A stretch of DNA of 64,000 nt from Gnetum montanum (taxonomy: Eukaryota > Streptophyta > Gnetopsida > Gnetales > Gnetaceae): positions 1,119,112 through 1,183,111 of the forward strand of contig MNCI01005810.1 of assembly GCA_015680685.1 (NCBI GenBank). The letters are read 5' to 3'. Of the stretch, positions 11,270 to 22,550 are shown in pieces. How positions within the stretch are numbered: position 1 is the stretch's first letter; each line of letters begins with the position of its first letter. The notes beneath the pieces were generated by a model that saw only the letters and a program-made list of their open reading frames with translations, searched no databases and was not told the origin of the DNA. Both the position numbers and the translations under genes were made by a program.

Positions 11270-11555
11270 AAGGTTGGTGGTGGCCTACTACCTCCCCCAT
11301 GGTTCGAGGGCTGTGGGGGCACAAGGGATCCTCCACTCCTTGTGTCTTCAAAACCATACCGGCATGGTAGTTCCATGCATTAGTAAGAGGAGGCTACGAC
11401 CTACCTCATTACCCCACTCAGTAGGACCTTACCTGGGATGGTTGTGGTAGTAGTGTTGGTGGTGGCCTGCTACCTCCCCCATAGCTCAGGGGCCATGGGG
11501 GCACAAGGGGTCCTCCACTCCTTGTGTCTTTGGAACCATACTGGCATACACTTTT
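11270..11555. repeat. GC-richer direct repeat, two units about 183 bp apart
   Basis: GGTGGTGGCCT, CTACCTCCCCCAT, GGGGGCACAAGG and TCCTCCACTCCTTGTGTCTT occur at about 11276-11370 and again at about 11458-11550 with few differences. No coding role is apparent. Confidence 0.75.
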
Positions 11556-11750
11556 TTTGTTGTTTAAAAGATAAGTAAAAATAAAGAAAGGTTGTAGATG
11601 AAAATGCAAATGAACTTAGGCTACATGCATTAGGCTATGTGCATAAAGCATAAAAAAATAATTCCATATATATAAACTATAAATGAAAAGTAAGGCTATA
11701 TGGCTATCAATGTGTCTAGTCATAGAGGCATGGGAAGGTTAAGGTAAACT

Positions 11751-14700
11751 TCACTTATGTAGATTCTTCCCAATCTTTGCAAGATTAGGGAGTGAGTAAG
11801 GCCTACTCTGCATAAGCTTGTATTTGCCATCCCCTTTGATTTTGCTATTAAAAGGGAGTTCATCCCATTAATCTATCCCATTTTCTATCATTGTCCTCAT
11901 TGGATATCTTAGGTTTTTACTCTTCATGGCTAGGAGCTTCTTCTTAAAGCTACACAATGGATCCCTATTTCATGTTTACATTGTTGACAACTAGGGGAGC
12001 CACGTTATCACCATGAATGATGATTTTTCCTCCCTCATAAGAAAGGTGAATTTCTAGATGGATGGGCAAGGACATAGCTCATAACTAAGCCAACCAAGGT
12101 CTTCTAAGAATCAAGCTAAATCTTGATTTCTCTTCCACCACCAAGAAGTTTACAATTGTAGGGAATTTTTCTTTGGCTACAAAATCCAAGAAGGTAGATC
12201 CCTTAATAGCAACTCTTAATCCATTGAAGGACTTAAGAGCTATGGTGATTGTAGATTGTACTTGCATAGTTAAGTTGAAGCATTCAATGATGGTGCATGG
12301 GATGACATTGGTTGTAGCTCCATCATCAACATGCATCCAATGTATTTTAAATTATCTTATGTATATGGTTATGAATAAAGGGGTCATAGTCAACTTTTCC
12401 ATTCTTGGAATTTACCTTAATTTTGCTATCATAAAATGTTAAGGATGTTAAAGTTTCTTCCCTTGGTGAAATATGAATCATCCTTATTAGTAGGAATATC
12501 CTCACTAATGAGTATGGAAGTCAACATTTTGACTAGCACTTCATGATGTGTGGTGGAAGTCATGATCAAGTCATACAAGCTTAGGGTTATGTTTTTCTAC
12601 TTGAGGGATTACTTGAATTGGTTAATTGAATTGAGGAAGATTTTATCATTGGCCATGGGCTTGTCACCCTGGTTGTGCTTTACTTCCTCCATGTGTCCCA
12701 AAATGTATACTTCAACTTTAAGCTTTGGCTGTTGTAGCTCTTCCTTGTTGTTTTGGTTGTGGGCTTTAGTATCCTCCTATGGCTTGTTAATTAAAGGAGA
12801 TGTAGTAGAGGAGGTCATGGGTATAGCTAAAATGGAAGTGGGCTTTGATGGTCCCACTTCCTTTCATGCCTCTATCTACTTATCTTTTTTGTTGTTACGC
12901 TTTTGCTTATGCTTCTTTCCTGATTTGACTATGGTTTTTTGGTTGTCAACCATTGGCTATAGGAAAGAGGCAATAACATTGGCTATCATAGGGGATCATT
13001 ATGCAGTTTTTTGGACTACAACTATTTGTGTTGTATTGGGTTGAAAGATGTTGATGAAAAAGGTTCTCTTGGAGGCATTCATGATGGTACTCTCACAATG
13101 AAGGGAGATCTTGACCTATGGGAAGCCAAAGAAGCTCTTTCATTGTAGAGGTGTACTTGAATCATGAATGGTTCTTTGGTAGGTCTCCAATTTTCATTGA
13201 TTTTGAATGTTAAAATAACATAGGGACTATCATTAGCATTCAATAGGTCTTTGTAGACCTACATTGACTAGTTTTGTGGCCTAAATAGGTTAGAAGAATC
13301 TAAGACTAGTTCCTCCCTATCTATCATCCTTTGTAGGTCATCATTTAGCATAAGGAAAAATTCTATATCATGACCAGGTAGTTGATGATAATGGTAGAAG
13401 TGGTCTAGCTTAAAGTATTTAGGAAATTGGGGATCATCCTTCATTTCCTAAGTGGGATCTTTGGCAATTTCGCATAGCCACTCATGTTTCTTTCAAGTAG
13501 CTTTGGTCATTTATTTATGTTGTATGCATAGTTGATCTAGTAACTTGGATGGTTTTAATGAAAATGTAGTATATTTAGACTTATCCTTCCTTTTGAAGTT
13601 AGGTCTACTTGTTATTGCTGCAGTGATCCCAAAAGTTAACAATTGGTTATTATGGTCATTAGTGGGGGCCTTAGGTGCATTGATATTTGGCCATTGGTTT
13701 ATGGTCTTAGTTTCCTTGGTTACAATTTCTATAGTAGTCTTGTTTTGTTTGCTCTTTTCTTTGCCTCTTTGAGTGTGCTGGTTTTTATGTGCTATATGGT
13801 TCAAATCATGACCTAGCCTCTGTTGCATCGTCTATATTTTTAGTTTGTGAGAATGCTTGACTAAGAGACCATGGATTAAGGTAATACAGTTTGGACTTGA
13901 TGGAGTCATTAACTGCTCTCTTGAATAAGGCTAACAAGTGGGCTTTAGCTATGGGCTCTGGTATTATATTCAGTAGTTCATTCCACCACTGAATAAACTT
14001 TTGTATGGGTTCTAAGGGCCCCTACTTGACCTTCATGAGTTGGTCAAGCATTGTGTTAGGCTTTAAGTTATACTTGAAGTGGTTGAGAAAATGGGCTACT
14101 AAGTCCCCCAAAGAGGATATAAACCCTCTAGGCAATGCACAATACCAATCAAGTGCTTTTCCAATCAAAGACATAGAAAAAATCATCATGATGGTATGAG
14201 GCCATGGCTGCAAGAGTAAACATTCAGATTAAAAGGTAATAAGATAAGCATTAGGGTTACCTTCTTCATTATATTTGCTAAATTAGGGAATGAGGACACC
14301 AGGAGGAAGTGTCAAGGGTGGGACTATAAGACTTATGGGATCATCTTGGTAGAAGTTCATAATCCTAAAATTTTGTGAGGTAGAGGCTTTAAGCCTCTTC
14401 AACTCCTCTGTTAGGTCTTGGATCATTTGGAAGGCTTGATCCAAGCCTTGTGGTGGCCCCATAGGTTTTAAGGTTTGTACATAGGGTTGTGGTGTCTATT
14501 GTGAGGCTTGTGGCCTTGTTATGGGTTGCATGACAAAAGGAAAAGGTTGCACTATGGTTGTGGCTTGTGGGTCAAACAAAGAAAAAAATGTTTTTGCTGG
14601 TGCTTGGGGCACAAATGGGACAAATGAGGTGTGTGACCCCTACATTGTTTGGGATCCCATGGTAAACCATGCATGAGTAGTTAATGGATTTTTGGTGGTA

Positions 14701-15346
14701 AAAACCATCATTTCTGGTTGTATACATTGATACTATATTGTAAATGACATTGATGTGCTATAGTTGGTTGCTTGTTCATTGTGTAAGTGTGATTTGTGGT
14801 TATAACCAACATGGGATCTACCATAGTAGGGTGGGAAGGAGTGGAAGATGGTGGAGTCATTCCCATGAATAAAAAAAAATCATTAGGAGAAGGTTATATG
14901 ACTTTAGGGGATGTTTGTTGGAATAGTCCTTAAAGGATGTTTTTAGGCTTAGATTCTACCTTAAATTTATCCTCCTCTTTCTATTGTTCCCAAAAGGTAG
15001 GCTTGTCATCTTCCTCTTCTGTGAAAATGAATTGGGATTAGATGCTAGAATATATTTCATTAAGAGGTATTTCTTCATATGGGGAAGGGATGTACTCTTT
15101 TCCACCCTTGTGTATGAGCTCAAATTCCCTTTTGGCCTTGGCTTCAATTCATGGAATTAGTATGCCTACCTATATTTTGGCACAAATGAAGTTATGCTGA
15201 TCTTCATTTATGGATACAAAATCAAGACTCTCCCCTTTGAGCCTCAAAGATCACCTACACTCCATGATGGTAGGATATTTGGGATCATACACCCTCATGT
15301 CTTTTTGGAGGGTGATGGGCAATTTGATGGACTTTTGGAAAGACAT
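11751..15346 (-). pseudogene. Tat-type gag-protease, copy A
   Basis: The frame starts at an ATG at 15346 and ends at TGA 11753-11751, with many internal stops and frame changes. It tracks the gag-protease of the Tat-like element at 41950-45929. Shared segments are ELIHKGGKEYIPSPYEEIPL near 15100, MSLIGKALDWYCALPRGFIS near 14150, KNQHTQRGKEKSK near 13770, a knuckle-like region near 13400 in which the Cys residues are lost, and the protease MHVDDGATTNVI at 12336-12301 followed by SLILRRPWLA. The C-terminus (DELPFN, then RPYSLPNLAKIGKNLHK) matches that of copy B. No reverse transcriptase follows on this strand; the spacer and the antisense gene come next. Confidence 0.8.
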
Positions 15347-16088
15347 GGTTATAGTGTTAAGGATTGCTTAAAAATAGGCTGTAAATGGTAAGGTAGGAGT
15401 AAATTGTAGTGAATGAAATTCAAAAAATCTTAAAGAAAATTAAAATGGTAAAAAATGATGTGCTTACTATAATTAGTAAGTGGGGGATAAGGGGGGTTTA
15501 CACCTTTACTAGAAATGAAATATTGACGATGTTGGTTTCAAACTTCACCCAAGTTGACCTTCCAGTTGTCTCTATGCTAGGTATGGTAGGGGAGCAAATA
15601 AGGCTATGAGATAATGAAAATCTCACACCTTCTTATTTCAAAGTTGGAGAGAGGGAAAAAATTTTGAAGACTAGAATGGATACTTTGTAGTTTCCAAAGA
15701 TGGTTTTGGTAGGTTGCCAACTTTTATCACAAAGGAGGAAAAAGTAGGCTTGGTTGGTATAAAAACCAATGTTAGTTTGGTGGAAACCAATGTTGCAAAA
15801 AAACTTAAATGGTTATTAAGACTTCCATGTTGGCTTTGCTCTAGAAATTCACACTAGATGTTGTGAAATTTCAGCATCCAAATCACCTACAGCTTTCACG
15901 CTAAGGTTTCTACCATAGGGGGGGATAAAGGTAGTGTTGGATTCCCTGGGAGTTTTGGCCGTACAAATTAGAAAATGGCTTTCAACTTGTAATAAATTTA
16001 GATATAGTCATTAAATTAATTTCAAACCTTATCAACACTAGCCTCCCAACTACTTCCACGCTAGGTATGGTAGAAGGTGGAAAAGAAG
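15347..16088 (-). other. non-coding region upstream of gag copy A
   Basis: This is the expected leader of copy A. It has no reading frame worth naming. Phrases like ATGCTAGGTATGGTAG (15574) and ACGCTAGGTATGGTAG (16061) recur, so some internal repetition exists. It stops at the N gap. Confidence 0.4.
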
Positions 16089-17034
16089 NNNNNNNNNNNN
16101 NNNNNNNNNNNNNNNNNNNNNNNNNNNNNNNNNNNNNNNNNNNNNNNNNNNNNNNNNNNNNNNNNNNNNNNNNNNNNNNNNNNNNNNNNNNNNNNNNNNN
16201 NNNNNNNNNNNNNNNNNNNNNNNNNNNNNNNNNNNNNNNNNNNNNNNNNNNNNNNNNNNNNNNNNNNNNNNNNNNNNNNNNNNNNNNNNNNNNNNNNNNN
16301 NNNNNNNNNNNNNNNNNNNNNNNNNNNNNNNNNNNNNNNNNNNNNNNNNNNNNNNNNNNNNNNNNNNNNNNNNNNNNNNNNNNNNNNNNNNNNNNNNNNN
16401 NNNNNNNNNNNNNNNNNNNNNNNNNNNNNNNNNNNNNNNNNNNNNNNNNNNNNNNNNNNNNNNNNNNNNNNNNNNNNNNNNNNNNNNNNNNNNNNNNNNN
16501 NNNNNNNNNNNNNNNNNNNNNNNNNNNNNNNNNNNNNNNNNNNNNNNNNNNNNNNNNNNNNNNNNNNNNNNNNNNNNNNNNNNNNNNNNNNNNNNNNNNN
16601 NNNNNNNNNNNNNNNNNNNNNNNNNNNNNNNNNNNNNNNNNNNNNNNNNNNNNNNNNNNNNNNNNNNNNNNNNNNNNNNNNNNNNNNNNNNNNNNNNNNN
16701 NNNNNNNNNNNNNNNNNNNNNNNNNNNNNNNNNNNNNNNNNNNNNNNNNNNNNNNNNNNNNNNNNNNNNNNNNNNNNNNNNNNNNNNNNNNNNNNNNNNN
16801 NNNNNNNNNNNNNNNNNNNNNNNNNNNNNNNNNNNNNNNNNNNNNNNNNNNNNNNNNNNNNNNNNNNNNNNNNNNNNNNNNNNNNNNNNNNNNNNNNNNN
16901 NNNNNNNNNNNNNNNNNNNNNNNNNNNNNNNNNNNNNNNNNNNNNNNNNNNNNNNNNNNNNNNNNNNNNNNNNNNNNNNNNNNNNNNNNNNNNNNNNNNN
17001 NNNNNNNNNNNNNNNNNNNNNNNNNNNNNNNNNN
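16089..17034. other. assembly gap, 946 N
   Basis: An unbroken run of N. The long open frames that appear to cross it are artefacts of translating N. Confidence 1.
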
Positions 17035-18185
17035 TCAAAGCGCATTGAAGCTGATGTGATCTACTCTATGATCCGAGTGCTAAGCCACTCTTGATGCTAT
17101 CGAACCTTCCTTCACTACTACAACCTCAAATTTGCAAGTTGGATCACTTAAGGCTACAATGCTTCCATGCTAGGGTTCAAGAGAGTGCAAGTATGAGAAC
17201 TTGCAAGAGCTGTTGAGTGCTTAAAAATGCACCAAGTGTGGAATTGTGAAAATGGTATGTATGTAAATTGCTTGATAATGCCAAACTTTGCTCAAAAAAC
17301 CATGAGAAAAATTGCTAGAATCTCTAAGTGATGTTTGAGGTTGCCTTTTATAGGATCTTTGGGCCATGAATGGGCTAGAAAATTGGCTATGATTTGGCTG
17401 CAAAAATGACTACAAATTGGCTATGAAATGGCTGCAAAGTTGTTACAATTTAAGGTGATATGGATGCCAAAATTTGGGGATTACTATACATAGTAAGTTC
17501 TTCACCCATGGCAATTCTATTTACTATAAATAGTAACTGAGGCACTCCTTCTATGCTAGAGATGAATCTTCTATGCTAAGCTCTCCACCATGCTTGTTGA
17601 AGTGGTTGATTGACATTGAAGTGCATGAAGTGATGAATTTTTGCTTTTGTGGCTTCCATGTTGGGGATGAAGACTCAACATTGGGGGGAAAAGTTTCAAG
17701 GCTAGGGAGAAAGTTTCAAAGTTGGAGGGAAAGTTTCCAAGCTAGGGGAAATGTTTCCAAGTTGGGGGAAAACTTTCAAGACTAGGGAAAAACTTCCACA
17801 TTGAGGGGAAAAGTTTCTAGGCTATGCATGTGGTCTCCACGTTGAAGGGGGGAAAGTTTCCAAAACCCCCACTCTCCCACACTAGGAATAGGTGAGATCT
17901 ACCCTTGCATGTGTTTCTAGCATAGAAAATGTATAACCCCCATAAAACCCATCAAATTACCTTTTTGGCATTCCAAAAGGAATTTTGACCCTCCCAAACT
18001 GAAATATAGATACTAGGTGACTTTTTTGACTTGGGGAATGAGGCTTTTATCATTTATGAGGTATTTTTCAGCCCCAAAAGTATAAAGTATGTGAAATTGT
18101 CCATTTTGGATTATAATTTTCACATTTACAATGAAGGTTTGCCTCAGGTTTCATGGGGTGAAAGCTACATGATGAAGATTGGCTA
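17035..18185 (-). other. non-coding, probably mostly LTR of gag copy A
   Basis: No gene is seen. The segment lies between the leader of copy A and an LTR end at 18211, where the 5' LTR of a minus-strand element would lie. CACTCCTTCTATGCTAG at about 17549 is loosely like the primer-site region of the intact Tat-like element, so the LTR might start near 17570. This is inference. Confidence 0.35.
17681..17830. repeat. short tandem repeat of about 23 bp
   Basis: Variants of GGGGAAAGTTTCCAAGCTAG and GGGGAAAACTTTCAAG recur about six times. Copies are imperfect. Confidence 0.7.
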
Positions 18186-18211
18186 TAACATGAAAAATTT
18201 TGTGGTGTTTT
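18186..18211 (-). repeat. end of a Tat-type LTR
   Basis: AAAATTTTGTGGTGTTTTAG here matches AAAATTTTGTGGTGTTTTCA at the LTR ends of the nested Tat-like element (32559 and 48313). Upstream, GCTACATGA recalls GCTGCATGA of that LTR. The orientation fits the 5' LTR of gag copy A. The terminal CA has become AG. Confidence 0.55.
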
Positions 18212-18283
18212 AGTGGGCCTATTGAAGTCCACTCCTATCTCATCCATCCCCATGAGATCTAATTCTTAGGTTGCTTTAACTAG

Positions 18284-19334
18284 TTAATTATAAGAGGATC
18301 CCAAGCCATAAGGGAAGCAAAAAGAGGCCAAACCACAATTACTAAAGCATGAAGTTTGCATCCTGGGATGCATGGAGGAAGTCAAAGCTAACAAAAATGA
18401 GAAGTTAACAACTAATGACAATGACTTCCTCAATGCTATGGAATAGGTTAAATAGTCACTAAAATAAAACAACACTTTCCTTAGCCTATATGACCTAGTA
18501 ATGACTTCTTCTACACACCATAAAGCATTAGTAAAATGACTTTAATTCTTGTTAGTAAGTACATCCCTGCTAGTAAAGAGTTCATTCACATGATGATGGT
18601 ACCACCTTCATCTAAGGGAAAAATGTAGTCAATAGTACTAGTATTTCATGATAGCAAAGTCAAGACCAATCCCCAAGATGACGACAACCAAGATTCTCCT
18701 CCTCATAATCATATGAGTAGTAAAAAGTGCACAATGTGCATGTTGATGATGGAGTGGAAACTAATATCATATCCTACACCAATTTTGAGTGCTTGGGCAT
18801 AATGGAACATATGCAACATACCTCAAATTCTATCCTTAAGTCCTCTAATGGATCTTGGGTTGCTGTAAAAGGCTTCATTTCTTTATACCTTGTGGTAGGG
18901 GAACAAATTACCATGACAACCAACTTCTTGATTGTGGAAGAGATACCATGATTAACCTCATCTTGGGAAAGCCTTGGCTAGCTCAATTATGAGCTATTTC
19001 CTTACCAATCCATCAAGAAATTCACATACCTTATGAGGGATGTGAAATAATTATCCATGATGATAGTGTGGTTCCCTTGACAATCAACAACATTGAAACA
19101 GAATAAGGATCTCAAGTGGAGTTTTAGGAAGAAACTCCCATCGTTAATCATGAAGTGGAGAAGCTTGGTAGAGTAGAAGAGGCTAAAACCAACAACAATG
19201 GGATCATGGAGGCACCATGGGAAGAGCTCCCCTTCAATATGATTAGCAAAGGAAATGAAGAACATAGAATCATTTAACATAGACCATACACCATTCATAA
19301 TATTTTGAAGATTAGGAAATACTTGCATGGTTGA
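18284..19334 (+). pseudogene. Tat-type gag-protease, copy B, 5'-truncated
   Basis: Homology starts in mid-gag at about 18284 (CILGCMEEVKANKNEKL, matching copy A near 12690) and runs through LYDLVMTSSTHHKALVK to the protease VHVDDGVETNIISY at about 18736. One frame shift near 18948 leads to MINLILGKPWLAQL and EGCEIIIHDD. The frame ends at TGA 19332-19334 after RPYTIHNILKIRKYLHG, the same C-terminus as copy A. The gag N-terminus is missing. The spacer and then the right gene copy follow, tail to tail. Confidence 0.8.
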
Positions 19335-19627
19335 TGTGTGTTTCCTATTCACTTACCCCTATGCCCATAATCACGTAGCCTTCTTTTTCCTTATTACTTT
19401 CTTAGCCTTGCTTAAACATTTTTTACATGTATTGTGTTACTTTTTTTTTACCTTGCATTGACTTTACTTTGCACGAAGCCTAGATTTAATTCATGTTTAT
19501 AGTTTATCTTTCTATGCATTGTCTATTTTAAAATATAAAACATAAAAAAAGACCATAAAAACTTTAAAACTTGAAAAATTCATAAAAATTTAGAAAAAAA
19601 AAATACTTATAAAATTTATTTTTTGAA
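19335..19627. other. non-coding, AT-rich
   Basis: No frame or repeat of note. It is the 3' flank of gag-protease copy B, corresponding to 11560-11750 beside copy A. Confidence 0.5.
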
Positions 19628-19795
19628 ATGCATGGTCCACCATGGCCCAAAACTAGCAAAATGCATGGCCTACCATGGCCTAAAACTAGCAGAATGCATG
19701 GATTTTAATGGCCTAAAATTGGCAACTCACATGGTTCACCATGGCCTAATACTAGCAAAACGCATGATCCACCATGGTTTAAAACTAGGAAAATT
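19628..19795 (-). repeat. AGTTTT stem-loop repeats, right spacer, first part
   Basis: On the minus strand units read like AGTTTTAGGCCATGGTAGGC followed by CATG, with a period near 31 bp and about five copies. They are the same type as at 11097-11245 and stand at the same place, 3' of gag-protease. A copia-type element has split the array here; it resumes at 25810. Confidence 0.7.
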
Positions 19796-21039
19796 TGTTG
19801 ATCTTTTGGTATGTCAAAAAATTAAGGAAAATGGAGTAAAGGTATGTTTGTGTGGTTGTTGTATTTACATGAGCAAGGGCAAAGGACTTAAGGACCTACA
19901 AGCAAAGTAAAGATCATAAGGACTCAATGGAGCATGGACAAATATGAAGATTTCATGCTAAATGTGTCTATTTGTGTTGAGTTTTGTTTAGAAATATTCT
20001 AGGCTATTTTAATATGTTTTAAAGTGTTTCTGGCTCATTTTGATAAGTCTAGGAGGTTATAAGATGTATGGGGACTTGTTTGGAGGCATCCAGAGGCTCT
20101 TAGCATCAAAAAAAGTAGTTTCATTCTTGGCCCCTACAGAACAAACGTCTTTCCAAAGACATCTTTCAAAAATAGTAGACATCTTACCAAAATTGAAGAA
20201 GATCCAGAAAGACATCTCTTAGAAATAGTAGATGTCTCCCCTATGTAGAAAGATGTCTTTCATTAGATAAAGATGTCTTCCCATAATGGAGATCTTAGAA
20301 AGATTCTCAGAAAAAGATGTCTTCCTAGAATAGAAGGAAAAAATAGAAAGACTTCTCAAGTATGAAGAAGACATCTTCCATGATTGTTAGTGACCATTGG
20401 CTGGCTATTGTATGAGTTTCAAGATGGATTGGAAACTATAACAAGTATTCATATGCATTGGAAAAAGTGCTAGAATGAGTACAATCATTGTATAATCAAT
20501 TGTCAATCATTGTAAAATTTGTTGCTACTCATTGGTCTATCTTTTGATCATTGTAAAGTTTGCTATACCTCAAAGTACAAGGATCAAAAAGCTAACTTGC
20601 ATTCATCCCTTGTAATTGTTCTTCCTTGTTGCCCTATGTGATTGATGTACTTCTTGTCAAAAGACATCTTACCTGAGCTTGTTGGGATCTTGCTAGATTG
20701 AGTGATTGGTGTTGTAGCACAATACTATGGAGTAGTGCTCAAGATTATAAAGGTTGTAAAAGCTTGGAAATCACATTCCAAGCCTAACGGGACCTTGTGA
20801 GGTTGAGTGGTTGTTATTGCATCACAACACTTCAAAGCTTGGCTTGAAGATTATACAGGGTGTGGATCCTTCAAACCACATTTGAGAGGGATAAAATTCA
20901 AAGGTGTGCTTGAAAACTACCTTCCAAGTGTGGACTACCCAAGTTAAGAAATCATGCTAAAATTAGTGTGTACTTTGTGTTAAAGAATTTTGATTTGGGA
21001 AACTTATCCATCCCCCCTTTCTAAGTTCAATAATCCTCA
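19796..21039 (+). repeat. 5' LTR of the gag-only element
   Basis: It begins TGTTGATCTTTTGGTATG and ends AATAATCCTCA. It aligns with 24593-25809 over its whole length, including the shared AGACATCTT motif cluster. Confidence 0.85.
20140..20385. repeat. AGACATCTT / AAGATGTCT motif cluster in the LTR
   Basis: About eight occurrences of AGACATCT or its complement AGATGTCT fall within 250 bp in both orientations. The partner LTR has the same cluster near 24940-25170. Confidence 0.7.
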
Positions 21040-21041
21040 AG

Positions 21042-21053
21042 TGGTATTGGAGC
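21042..21053 (+). other. primer binding site, initiator tRNA-Met type
   Basis: TGGTATTGGAGC, two bases after the LTR, differs from TGGTATCAGAGC at two positions. Confidence 0.8.
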
Positions 21054-21093
21054 TTGGCACTCTTGTGCTCTTCATCAATATACTTCATCAATA

Positions 21094-22550
21094 ATGGAAA
21101 GGGATTTCAACACTAGATATACTTCATCAAGGAGACTGATTGTCTTTATTAATTATTGTATCCAATATTTGTATAATATTTTCCAAAAGGTAAATCTTTC
21201 ATTCTATTTAGAAATAAAAGTGTCTATTCTTACAAGTTTAATAGTGTTAGTGATATTGATGAAAGGTATGGGATATTTTACAATGAGATTCTTCCTTTTC
21301 AAAATTTACGCATTGAGATTAAAGATGCTTGACATGTCAAGAAAATAAAAATTAAAGTTCTTAATGATGAATATTTTTATCTCAAAAATGAGAACTCAAA
21401 CCTTAAGATTGAGATTCAAAAACTAACCAATGTGATTGAGTAGATGAGTAAGAGCTTTGAAGGTAAGGAAAGAGGAAAAAAATTTTCAAGTTCTAATTTT
21501 GATTCATCATCAATAGAATGCTTGGTATGTGGTGGAAGGCTATGTGGTCTTCAAATGTCCTAGTAGTGGTAGGTTATAGTAAAAGGAAAAAAATGATGAG
21601 GAGATGAGAAAGACCAACTTCTACTCAAGTTGGGATGATGGAGAGCAAAGTGAAAAAGAGGTGAAGAATAATGCAAAGGAATCATACCTTGTCTGCATGG
21701 CTCTCACTTATGATGACACTAATACCTTAGATGATGAACTTAATGACAATGAAAGGTTTTATTTATTGTATAATGAACTTTTAAATTTTTAAAGTATCTA
21801 CACAAAGTTGAACAAGAAAGTAAAAAAAAAGGATCAAGAAATTTCTTTATTGAATACAACAATTTTTGATCTTACAAAAGAAATCTTAGACCTAAGGGCT
21901 GAGAATGAAAAGCTAACCTTGACTTATGAGTAGGCTAAGGAAGAAATTGTTGATATAAAGCTTGTGAATGAGAGACTAGCTAAAGGAAAAGGGTTCCTTC
22001 AAATGGTTCTTGGATAAGGAAGAAGTCCACAAGATAAAAGTGGACTTGGATGTTATTTCCAAGAAGAAGCTACAAAACCTTCATCCCATATAAAGAAATC
22101 TCCAAAAACTAAGGGTACTACATCAGAGGAAGCTTGTATCCATCAAAAGACTCAAAGGTTTGATCATTCTAATCACTTTTTCTACAATAGGAGGGTTAGA
22201 TGTTATTATTGTAATAAGTTTGGACATATACAATGGGAGTGCAACTTAAAGTTTTATCATATGAGTACTTGTTCATATCACAAGACTCCTTGGTCTTATC
22301 AAAATTCATAAAGAAAGGAATTTGTGCAAGGCAAAAAAGATTGGACAACTGAAAAGAATGAAGGAGTTTGAAAAGTTTGGAGAATAAAGAGATAAGAACA
22401 TGAGAATGAGAAGACACTATCTATCCAATTTGCAAAAGGAAGCCAAGTCTTGAAAATTGAAGAAGTTTGTGCAAGAAGAGTAACATCAAAAGAGAAATCT
22501 CATTCTTTAGCACTCTAGGCACCATAATTCTCCATCAACAAGAAAGGTAA
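21094..22550 (+). pseudogene. copia-type gag
   Basis: Open pieces at 21094-21348 and 21604-21792 and further frame down to about 22550 encode a typical plant copia Gag layout. An acidic segment (SSWDDGEQSEKEV), a long heptad-rich coiled coil (KKVKKKDQEISLLNTTIFDL onward) and a CCHC zinc knuckle CYYCNKFGHIQWEC at 22201-22242 follow in order. Stops, mostly TAG, and frame shifts make it non-functional. No pol frame follows. Confidence 0.75.

Noticed and set aside
12550-13044. 164-codon plus-strand frame, hydrophobic
   Set aside because: It is antisense to gag-protease copy A, whose minus-strand homology to two other copies is clear.
16050-17059. Four open frames of over 320 codons across the gap
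   Set aside because: They consist almost entirely of N; no coding evidence exists.
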